Assembly: GCF_000090795.2 (NCBI RefSeq)
Contig: NW_003547031.1
Coordinates: 3,895-27,029, forward strand
Length of the DNA: 23,135 nucleotides
Reading direction: 5' to 3'
Source: Amphimedon queenslandica
Lineage: Eukaryota > Porifera > Demospongiae > Haplosclerida > Niphatidae
The notes below the pieces were generated by a model, which searched no databases, was not told the DNA's origin, and worked only from the letters and a program-made list of their open reading frames with translations. Positions 1-8,154 of this stretch are shown one piece after another; the first letter of the stretch is position 1; the number at the start of each line of letters is the position of its first letter. Made by a program: the position numbers and the translations under genes.

Positions 1-3000
1 CACTGGCCTTGGATGATACTCTCCAAACCTCCCAGTTGGAAACAGAGTTGGAAAGCACATGACATCCAAGTGCATCTGTCTGTTATCGAGTGGGTCTTCC
101 CTGACATGAGTCATCTTGTATTGCTGGATGTCGCTCCCCTTGTTTAAATTCGAATTCATGTTCTGAATCGTGTAAGACTGGAAGCCTAGAATGTCCTCAT
201 CGGTTGCTTCCTCCACCATAGTACTGGTAGCACTGTTGGCTGTTTCGACGACTTTTTTTGCTACATCATCTAAAGATTCGTCGTCAAGATTTCCATAAAG
301 CCAGTTGATGTCTTTCAGTTTCTCATAAGCAGCTTGCACTTTGTCGACATCAACTAAAGTGCGCCAGATTTTATTAGTTTTTGTAGCTTCACTGTTTAAA
401 ATGACGTGCAATTCGGGATTTGGCAGATTTTTCGGTCTAAAGTCTTCTGCTTTACTTAAACTTTTCATTGTTTTTTTAACTGGCAATGGGAGATAAAACA
501 CTGTCCCTTTGCATGCTTTTAAAGAGTTGTATATTGGGACTTTAGCAGTGTAAGTTCCCAGTCTAACAACAGTTTGGAAGCATTTTGCTAGTTGAATTAA
601 CTGAGTACTAAAGGCATCTAGGCCTTTAAGCTCGTCTGGCAAAGGCTCACTTTGCAAACCATTTAATACACATCTGTTAGGAATTCTATTGTTTTTTATT
701 GTAGGCTTGCAATTTTTACACATTAAAAGCTGTTTGCTGCTAAAATTTGGATCATAATCGGTGAGGAAGGCTTCCAATTGTCTCCAAACCTCACTCTCTT
801 TGTCCTTATCAAAAACTTTGGCCAGATTGCTACGTCTCATTAATCTTCTACAGCTACAACAAACATGCTCATTTTGATCACTGATTTCCTTTTGGAACTC
901 AGCTATCAGGTTAACATTTTCTTTAAGTAGCTTCACTTATAAGTCTGGATCCCTTAAATTTATGTCACTATCACTCTCGTCATATCTAGATGAGAAAATT
1001 TGGGCGACATCACTCTTTTCATTGTTTGGATCAGACTTGGTTGCAATTTTAATCAAAGCATCCACATCTCCACTCAATGCTATCTATCAGATTGACAGCC
1101 TCATCGTAATTTCTGGTTTGATAAACATTATACAGGAAAGTGCGTAGTATGGGATAGTGAGGAGAGCAGCTCAGTATTCTTAGCTTGCTTTTACATGTAC
1201 TGTCATCCTCATAACAAGTCAATGGATGACCATTCTTTTGTGGATCATGCTCATTTGGGCAACCTGTATCTACGTCTCTCAAAATTTTCCGAAATTCCTT
1301 AGCAGGTTTACTGAATGCTTCTTTTAAATCTTTGATTGTTTCGATTTGAAAATCTGTCAGTGGTTTACAATTGTCGGTACATGCTATTTTTACAGTTCTT
1401 TTTTTAACCCCTGTCTACATCATTTTTATCTTTTGTATCACTAGTAACAACATTATCATTTTGTACGTCTTTTTCTGCATCTTTGCTTGAAATTTCTTCA
1501 TCATTGTCATCGAAACCGTCAATAAGTTTTGCTAAATCATCGTCTAAAATTAAACTATCATTATTGACAGTTGATGGGGCATGTTTATAGCATGCTTGGT
1601 AAAAGTGTGGCTCACAACTGGCCACGTGATATGAATCACCAAATTCCCCATTGCCAATGTATGTATTATTATTAACTTTTTTAATTACCCCAAGAAGCAT
1701 TCCAGCAAAATGTCTACGTATATTTAATATTACAGTAACAAGTCTTCTAGCTGCAATTAAATTAATACCCGACTGCATGACAGCAATCGGCAAGGACTTG
1801 TCAATATTAAAAGCAACTTTCAATTGCTTTTGTACTCCTTTATTTTTAGCAAGTTTTTGTCTAATTATTGCTATGTATCTGTTTTGTAAATCAACTTTTG
1901 GTTCACCTAAATTGTATCTAGCTCTTCTGTTTTGTCTTAATTTGAGAAAATTTTTCTGATAATATACCAAATTTTTTTGCTTCTTTTTGCAATATTCTTG
2001 CTATGATTTTAGATCTTTTTTTCGCTGATACACTTCTTGTTGGTGGATTTAAGTTACACTTTATTCTATAGTTTTGTCTTAGCTTGGCATTTTTTGTGTT
2101 AGCCACAGCAGCATAATGCTCTCTAGCATTATCTTTTATTTGCTGACTGTGAGAGGTGTAATACTCATGCATGGTTTTTTTCTTTCTTCTAAATTAGCGG
2201 CATAATTGTCTTTGAAACCTTCTAATCTCTCTTCCCGATTAGCAATATAATTATCTTTAAATGCCTCTAATCTCTCTTCACGATTAGCAATATAATTATC
2301 TTTAAATGCCTTTAATCTCTCTTCACAATTAGCAATATAATTATCTTTAAATGCCTCTAATCTCTCTTCACGATTAGCAACATAATTATTTTTAAATGCC
2401 TCTAATCTCTCTTCACGATTAGCAATATAATTAATTATCTTTAAATGTCTCTAATCTCTCTTCACGATTAGCAATATAATTATCTTTAAATGCCTTTAAT
2501 CTCTCTTTATGATGAGAAGCATGATGCTTTTTCAAATAATCCGATACTTTATGTTTACCATTATTTGAGGCACGATATTTTTTTGAATATTCTGTTGCTT
2601 TTATTTTATTCCTAGTTTTATATTTTTTCAAATAATTTGATACTTTCTGTTTATTTTGGGTCCGATATTTTTTTGATTTGGCTAGGTTTTCATCATGATT
2701 TTCATAGTAATTTTGCTTTGACCTCTCCTTTTTTTTGATTAACTGTCTATCTCTGACAGTTGTGTCATCTTCATAAGTAGTAGCGACTTCAAACTGTGTG
2801 TTGTCACACAACTCTGGCGGGTTATGATCCCACACAGACCAAGCATTACATTCTGGGGGATCAGAAAGAACAAAAGGGTCTGCGTCATCAACAGCAGAAG
2901 GTACTACATACTCTGTGATATCACATAACTCTGGGTTATGATCACACACAGAGCCAGAAATAACTTCTTGCTCTGTAGCAACATCACACAACCCTTCATT

Positions 3001-3165
3001 AAGGACGCCACCACTGCATTCTACACTAGCATTGGAACCTAATATAGGCTCTGCAGTGATATCATGCCTTTCATCAACACTACACTTTGCTTTAGCCCTA
3101 GCCCGTTTTTCTTTCATCAACTTTCTAAGCTTTTTAGCAGATGCTTTCGCCCTTAAGTTAGGCAT
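1..3165 (-). pseudogene. Helitron Rep/helicase gene, N-terminal part, frameshifted, truncated by window edge
   Basis: Read on the minus strand, the sequence starts at 3165 (MPNLRAKASAKKLRKLMKEK) and runs off the left edge. Order: a basic head; an acidic Cys-rich stretch; Lys/Tyr-rich repeats; the 15-residue repeat array; a segment with GEFGDSYHVASCEPHFY; a Cys-rich zinc-binding-like stretch (NEHVCCSCRRLMRRS, then LLMCKNCKPTIKNNRIPNRC); a DUF6570-like region; and FPTLFPTGRFGEYHPRP at 1-51. That last motif opens the Helitron-like N (Rep/HUH) domain. The HUH nuclease and the PIF1-type helicase would lie beyond position 1. Helitron proteins nick and replicate DNA during rolling-circle transposition. 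The frame is broken near 2430 (4-bp insertion), 2175, 1965, 1404 and 1080, and by a stop at 937-939. From 936 down to 1 it stays fully open. The Helitron assignment is from remembered family motifs. The breaks and reading frames are seen directly. Confidence 0.85.
2186..2513 (-). repeat. 45-bp coding minisatellite (15-residue repeat) in the Helitron gene
   Basis: Seven copies of a 45-bp unit start (plus-strand anchor TCTAATCTCT or TTTAATCTCT) at 2221, 2266, 2311, 2356, 2401, 2450 and 2495, with a diverged copy before 2221. On the minus strand each encodes RLEAFKDNYIANREE or a close variant, a charged segment likely to be helical. The step from 2401 to 2450 is 49 bp, not 45, because 4 bp (TAAT/ATTA) is duplicated. 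This puts TAA in frame and ends the upstream reading frame at 2431. Confidence 0.92.
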
Positions 3166-3444
3166 GACTTATAATAGCTATAAATACTATATTTATATAT
3201 ATATATATACAGTAAAAGAAAATCAACGTGGTGTTAAAGTCAATTTTCAGTAGTAATTATCAATAGCTTGATTACTATTATCAATTATAGTAATATTAAT
3301 GCTTATCTTTGAAAATCTTGTTTATGACCAGCACTTTAAGATTAATTCAAGATCAGCTTAAACAGTTTCACTTTCAAGATCACTTAGATCAGTCAGTAAG
3401 AGAGTAGCACTGTCCACCATAAGATAGCACAAGTTCTACAATCT

Positions 3445-3454
3445 GAGCATGCGC
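3445..3454 (+). promoter_or_regulatory. NRF1-like motif (copy 1)
   Basis: GAGCATGCGC resembles the NRF1 consensus YGCGCAYGCGCR in its right half. It recurs at 3726-3735 with shared flanking bases, so it may simply be part of a small dispersed repeat. Function is inference only. Confidence 0.3.
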
Positions 3455-3725
3455 AAATCACACCCCTTATAGCCACGCCCAATTCAATAATTATAACAAT
3501 TCACAATAAATTACAAATACAAATTATAGACAATATATATAAACACAGTAAGACTTGGGCAGATAAGAAGAGTGTTCTTTGAATTGCTGAAGGTTACCTG
3601 TATAAACCATCATGCATCAATAACTAAAGAAAACAATAATTTACCTACCTTGACTCTTTCATTTTTAAATTTTACATCCGATTAATTAGAGCTAATAGTT
3701 AATTAATACCAGACTGCAGATCTCT

Positions 3726-3735
3726 GAGCATGCGC
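3726..3735 (+). promoter_or_regulatory. NRF1-like motif (copy 2)
   Basis: GAGCATGCGC followed by G, a better NRF1 match than copy 1. It lies 45 bp upstream of a YY1-type motif. In animals, NRF1 and YY1 sites often mark core promoters of broadly expressed genes. No recognisable gene follows, so this remains suggestive. Confidence 0.3.
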
Positions 3736-3780
3736 GACCACACCCAAATTTTGGAGCACATGGCAAGCTTCTTTAATTAA

Positions 3781-3792
3781 CAAAATGGCGGC
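3781..3792 (-). promoter_or_regulatory. YY1-like motif
   Basis: The plus strand reads CAAAATGGCGGC, whose reverse complement GCCGCCATTTTG is the classical YY1 initiator-type site. A second near match in the opposite orientation (GCAGCCATTTTG) is at 4182-4193. The pair faces each other 400 bp apart. Confidence 0.35.
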
Positions 3793-3907
3793 ATGCAGCT
3801 AAGATGGCTCGATCCAGCAGTCACAGTATCACTTTTTCCTTACTTGAAGAATGATCTGATGGGACATGGACCTGCGCATAGACTGTTGGAGTACATTGGT
3901 GTAAGAA

Positions 3908-4189
3908 TTATCCTTGTAGCACCAACCAATACTGAGATACACACCGACAACTGGATTGACAGGACTTCTGACTTGATGATGATGATGATGATGATGATGA
4001 AGATGAAAAAAGGTGGCTGAACAAAACGGCCGGTTCGCCGATTTTTGAATTTCCTCTTAGACAGGGCCTAGAGCCACGCAAGTGGTGCCACTGGAGTCCT
4101 CTGGTCAAGATGAGGTCCTCCATAAAGTCTGGTAAGCATAGGAGCTCGTTTTCCCGGTATAGCAAGGCTGCAAAAGTCGTGGCAGCCAT
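3908..4189 (-). CDS. Unrecognised 93-codon open frame starting at a YY1-like ATG
   Basis: The minus-strand frame starts at the ATG inside the inverted YY1-like motif (CAAAATGGCTGC) and begins MAATTFAALLYRENELLCLP. Its later part reads through the (TGA)9 microsatellite as a serine run, which argues against a conserved protein there. I recognise no domain. It could be a first exon (residues 1 to about 55) or chance. A competing plus-strand frame at 3793-4020 is equally unrecognised and translates the microsatellite as methionines. Confidence 0.2.
   Translation of the reverse strand: MAATTFAALLYRENELLCLPDFMEDLILTRGLQWHHLRGSRPCLRGNSKIGEPAVLFSHLFSSSSSSSSSSSSQKSCQSSCRCVSQYWLVLQG
3974..4000. repeat. 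(TGA)9 microsatellite
   Basis: Nine perfect TGA/ATG units, followed by an interrupted AGATGA. It explains the methionine run (plus) and serine run (minus) in overlapping frames. Confidence 0.95.
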
Positions 4190-4211
4190 TTTGTTTGGGG
4201 GTGAATCCTAC

Positions 4212-4235
4212 TTAGTAACGCTACCGCGTTACTAA
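4212..4235. repeat. Perfect 10-bp hairpin
   Basis: TTAGTAACGC, loop TACC, GCGTTACTAA: an exact 10-bp inverted repeat with a 4-base loop. No poly-T follows. It could be a relic end of a small foldback element. Confidence 0.6.
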
Positions 4236-4737
4236 TATATTTTAGATCAGAGTATGAATATGATCTCCTAACATTCACTTCATACACTGGAGATTCTCTA
4301 ACAAAACTATGAGAGGCTCTCTCTTCCATTTGAAAACAATTTATCTAAAAACAATAAAAGAATTCTGACATACTCTTCACAATGTAGTGGAAACATTACC
4401 TAAATTGTTTGATCCTTCTTGTACTTTTTAACCTCTTTCTTCTTTTGCTTTCACATTTTTTGAAGGCGGTTCCCTCTCTCAATTAAGTCTGTTTGATAAA
4501 AATTGGCCATAGTTGATTTTATTGCTGTTTTGTACCTGAAGCTAATCTGAATCGCTGTCTTTACTCCTCAGCTTGTGTATACCTTATCACAAATAGATTC
4601 AGACATAGCAGCAATGTCAGACAACACTTTCTCTGCACCTGCCATTTTAAAAGCCACACCCTAGTCACACCTATATACGCCAATGTCCATATCACCATGA
4701 TTCACTTCTGAGTCGAGATACGGACCCAGACCAGATC
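4236..4737. other. No gene recognised
   Basis: Unannotated sequence. It contains short frames only, and two CCACACC/CACACCT motifs near 4652-4672 of the kind repeated across this window. Nothing in it can be assigned. Confidence 0.6.
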
Positions 4738-4740
4738 TCC

Positions 4741-4836
4741 ATCCTACGGTGGCCAAGAGGGTCAACCCGTCAACAGATCCATTCACAGTGTGGATAAGTT
4801 TCCCGCTCAGATATCTGTCTGGAACCCGCCCGGGTG
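4741..4836 (+). repeat. Left arm of a 96-bp inverted repeat
   Basis: Aligns without gaps to the reverse complement of 7345-7440. By eye it is about three quarters identical, with shared cores such as GGTGGCC, AGAGGGTCAA, CCGTCAAC and TATCTGTC. The two arms bound the interval that holds the transposase and kinase relics. They may be subterminal repeats of one element, or two independent copies of a dispersed repeat. Confidence 0.75.
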
Positions 4837-5127
4837 TAATTGAGAATTCATTTTAATTAATTAACTAGAATGAAAAGACACGCCCACTCTGCATAATTAA
4901 TTTAACTTTTCCTAAGTAAAAATGCCTAAATTTACTGGTAAGTTATCCCTATTAATTCCATGGAATAGCAGTGTGAAAATTATAATTATTATATAGATGT
5001 TATAAAAGAGCAATTTTATCTTTGGAATGCTAATAAAGATATTTTGAATTAGCAATTGAAGTACAGTGTGGTATAAAGAGAAAGCAATAGTCAAAGTACA
5101 AGTAATTGCATTGTCCATATATTTTAT
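4837..5127. other. AT-rich spacer before the transposase relic
   Basis: No convincing coding sequence. The transposase N-terminus, expected here from the family, could not be traced upstream of about 5128. Several TTAATTAA-type runs are present at 4854-4910. Confidence 0.5.
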
Positions 5128-6287
5128 AATAGTTTGTCCTGACTAAAACTAAAGTTAAGGGGGCTTGGACTTCAGAGACGCAAAAGTGACACAGACCTTA
5201 CTGTTGTTATAAGTCTAATTATAAAATACTTGAAACTAGTGAGAAACTGAAAGGGTACAGAGCTATATGGAAACTATTACGTGACAAATATAATTGCATT
5301 GTTCAAAGGTACAAAATCATTGTTTATTTATGATAGCTATACCATAATTGTGCAGAGACACTGTTTTGAAGATTTTACAGGGGGTGGATGCTGAGGAAGT
5401 GCTAGCTACAGCAAAAAAATTTTTTTAAGAGCAGACAATAATGGAAGCAAGGTTATGTTATTTTAATTGACATAAATCTATCAGTTTTAAAGTGACCTAA
5501 CTATACTTGGCATATTGATGGATATGATAAACTCTCCCCTTATGGTATCACAATTCATGGATGGATGTATAGATGGGTATACAACTGTAAAGTTAATTTT
5601 GTGAAATTTATATATTTGCAACAGATTTTCTAGGAAAATTATGTGGCTAAATGTATTTCCTTCAAACCACAATCCAAAAGTTATTGCAAGGTTTTATTTA
5701 GAAACAGTAGAAGAGGTAGCAGGTATGTTAAACCTACAATATGGTATTAGTATACGCAATGTACAATGATTAGGAGTTCCACAATTTTTGAGATCAGACT
5801 ATGGAACTGAAAATTGTTGCATCCCTTCAAATTGCTTTTCAAATTCAAAAACCAATCTTCTGTTGGTCAACGTACATACATTTATGGACCATCAAAGTCT
5901 AATGTTGTGAGTTTAACGTAATAGTGCATTCATGTACTACTGTGTACAGAAAATTGAAGGCTGGTGGTCTCAATCAAGAAGGTGGAAAACATCTTAGTGG
6001 ATCGATTCATTTAAAGTAATAATTATTAATGTTAAATCTAAATTAATCAATTTTAACAGGATTTAAAAGAAAAGGGGCTATTTGATGGATCTCTGCTTCA
6101 GAAATATGCACTGGCATATGACACTATTGATATCATTACACGTGAACTGGAAGAGTTCAAACAACATTGGAATACACATAAGATTAGGCTGAATAGAAAA
6201 ATCTCACAGCCACCCAGGATTCCAAATAACCTTTATAACATGCCAGGATTACATGGTAATGGAAATGATGAGTGGCATTTGAATTAA
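5128..6287 (+). pseudogene. Integrase-type (rve/DDE) DNA transposase relic with six exons or more
   Basis: Three signatures of an rve-family integrase lie in order. An HTH-like segment comes first (LRGLGLQRR; GYRAIWKLLRDKY; RDTVLKIL). The catalytic core follows: NYTWHIDGYDKLSPYG, CIDG-FSRKIMWLNVFPSN, GVPQFLRSDYGTEN, YIYGPSKSN, KIEGWW. The C-terminal part reads DLKEKGLFDG, then EFKQHWNTHKIR, RIPNNLYNMPG. Candidate catalytic residues are D (5517-5519), D (5797-5799) and E (5956-5958). The spacings, near 59 and 38 residues once introns are removed, are typical of IS3/retroviral-type integrases. Reading continues only across GT-AG introns at 5309-5355, 5577-5624, 5723-5773, 5907-5949 and 6016-6059. 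It is dead: a frameshift near 5240, TGA 5493-5495, a 4-bp duplication near 5560, shifts at 5815-5860, and TAG 5995-5997. Superfamily (IS3EU-like) is my guess. Confidence 0.85.
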
Positions 6288-6685
6288 TTTTGCACATACA
6301 TTTAAGTACCCAAGGTTATATTCAGCCCATAGATAGTGGACATGTGGACATATTCAATGCTGCATGAATGTGAAGCCATGCCCCATTTTTTTCCCACTTC
6401 ATTTAAGGCCACAGTTTATGATTTCCTTCAAACAAGTCTTGGTATCAGACAAAATGATATAACAACAAATAACATTGAAAGGGAATATTAGTACCTAATT
6501 GATAACATTGAAATTGAATAAATGATTATTGAACAGTTATTAATAAGTGGTAACATGGATTGCCTTAAAACTCTTTTGTCTTCTCAACTATTATCATCAA
6601 ACTCATCCAGCACCTATAGATGAGGATTAATTGTCATTCATTTATCATTATACGGCACCTGTGTTGCACTCCATCTTCGACTATG
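6288..6685. other. Possible transposase tail, otherwise unassigned
   Basis: Plus-strand reading at about 6385-6515 gives a moderately open stretch (FKATVYDFLQTSLGIRQND) that could be a C-terminal extension of the transposase relic. I cannot confirm it. The rest is AT-rich with stops in all frames. Confidence 0.25.
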
Positions 6686-7161
6686 TCACTGCACACAACC
6701 ATTAGCTACTTTAAAAATTTTTTCTGCACCTTTTTGTGACAAAACTGGTTTTATACGAACATCAGCAAGATTAAGAAACTTTTCTACATCCCTCCTTTCA
6801 TCTTCTGTAAAGGTTGCCTAATTATAAAAATCAAAATTTGCATAAATTAGAATCCCAACCAAATAATGATCCACTCTTGTCTTGTCATAAGTCACTATTG
6901 CACAATACACTTTTAACACAACCTGTTATTGGCAAAACAATTACACAAATTACATGCATATCATACCACTCCACAGCTATAAACATCTGACAAATGTGAA
7001 ACCTTTCCCGTTAATATTTCTGAGGGGTAATAACCATCACTCCTCACAATTAAAGGTGCAGTGACCATAGTACAACCTAGTAGATGATGGGAGTTGATAA
7101 GCAAATCCAATGTCATTCTCCCACATGAGCTACAACATGCTCATCTAGCAGTATGTTACAA
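6686..7161 (-). pseudogene. Protein-kinase C-lobe fragment, three exons, inactivated
   Basis: On the minus strand, exon 6967-7161 reads [13 protein letters not shown] (end of the catalytic loop), a damaged DFG region, then [27 protein letters not shown] (activation segment and APE-like motif) and [10 protein letters not shown] (helix F, DVYSFGV-like). Exon 6860-6922 gives VVLKVYCAIVTYDKTRVDHY (helix G region). Exon 6686-6817 gives ATFTEDERRDVEKFLNLADV, then AEKIFKVANGCVQ (helix H) and TGA. Introns 6923-6966 and 6818-6859 have GT-AG ends and keep the frame. The order and motifs are those of IRAK/receptor-like Ser/Thr kinases. The DFG aspartate is lost through a 4-bp insertion that makes a stop near 7115, and the whole N-lobe is missing, so it is a relic. 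It shares the interval between the inverted repeats with the transposase. Confidence 0.75.
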
Positions 7162-7344
7162 CTATAGATTTATAAAAATATGAAAAAAAATACTGTAGCT
7201 CACCTTTTGATATCTTCATGAATTAACATTCCTGCATTTAAGAAATGCCATTTTATAACTGCTATTTTATAATAGCCACACCTATATTTCACGTGACTCA
7301 TAATATTGATCATAATCCGGAAGGACATCCACCTGGGAAGTTTT

Positions 7345-7440
7345 CACCAGGGCGGCTTCCGGACAGATACCCACCAGGGAATCTTACCCGGACCGTAAAT
7401 GGACCAGTTGACGGTTTGACCCTCTCGGCCACCATACGAT
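7345..7440 (-). repeat. Right arm of the 96-bp inverted repeat
   Basis: Reverse complement matches 4741-4836 without gaps. A partial tandem copy lies next to it: GGCCACCGTATG at 7470-7481 repeats GGCCACCATACG at 7427-7439, so the right side has one and a bit units. Read on the minus strand the two units give AKKDTPAQVPGSYGGREGQ, which looks like a repeat translation, not a domain I know. Confidence 0.72.
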
Positions 7441-7481
7441 CCGGGAACCTGGGCTGGAGTGTCCTTCTTGGCCACCGTATG

Positions 7482-8154
7482 AAACAACGTCCCCTGATCC
7501 CTGGTAGTATAAGGCTGATCGTTGAATCCCAAATCCGGGACTGTAGACTCAGCGTTTACATAAACTATTACATTACTACAGGAAACTGATGCCCTAGACT
7601 TTCCTAGATGCATATAGTGTTCTAGACAATCCCAGCTTCTAGTCCACTCGTTTCCAGCAAGAAACTGCCAGAATATACTTCAGAAGCTTCAAGTTGTTCC
7701 AGCAAGTTGTGGCCCGTGAAGGTCAATGGCACATAATAATTATCAAATAATGACTGGTTTAAAATCTAGCTCAAACAATATTTTAGACAATTTTATTGAG
7801 GTAAAATTGACTTTTTTAATGATTTTGAGTGTGAAATCTACAGAAAAAAGAACAAAAACTATGAAATTATGGCATGAAAAATAAACCAATGCAGGCTGAA
7901 TCTACAATATGGATGCATTTGCCATTATCAACAGCAGTATCAAAATGAAACTTTGCATACAAATAGATCTACTACTAGGCTTGTTTGTACCTCATTTTAA
8001 GCTGTTCTGGCCAGTCTATTATGTACTAAGATAATGGTAAACCATTTTCCAAAAAGTGACAATATGAGAAATAATATAGTTACATTCCAGACTAAAAGCT
8101 AACCAATTGATTTTATACCTTTTTGAATTAAGTTTGAGTTTGCTTTATACAGCC
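7482..8154. other. No gene recognised
   Basis: AT-rich sequence between the inverted-repeat interval and LINE-A. No open frame carrying a recognisable motif was found on either strand. Confidence 0.6.

Larger units (their letters stand above)
3166..3790. other. Gene-free AT-rich stretch upstream of the Helitron gene
   Basis: No open frame of interest. It contains a short (TA)n tract at about 3194-3209. It also holds two copies of a TCTGAGCATGCGC-containing segment (3443-3454 and 3724-3735), each followed by a CACACCC-type stretch. The 5' terminus of the Helitron should lie somewhere here, but I could not identify a convincing TC-start boundary. Confidence 0.6.

Noticed and set aside
2186..2513. 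Regularly spaced repeats as a possible CRISPR array
   Set aside because: Units are contiguous 45-bp copies with no unique spacers, and they translate in frame as a 15-residue repeat in a eukaryotic Helitron gene.
3793..4020. Plus-strand 75-codon frame ending in a methionine run
   Set aside because: The run is the (TGA)9 microsatellite. No recognisable motif upstream of it.
4105..4329. Minus-strand 74-codon frame starting MEERASHSF
   Set aside because: It overlaps the 3908-4189 frame, reads through the 4212-4235 hairpin, and has no recognisable motif.
7245..7613. Overlapping plus and minus frames of 114 and 89 codons
   Set aside because: Both are produced by the GC-richer inverted-repeat arm and its partial tandem copy. 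No domain is visible and the motifs are repeat translations.
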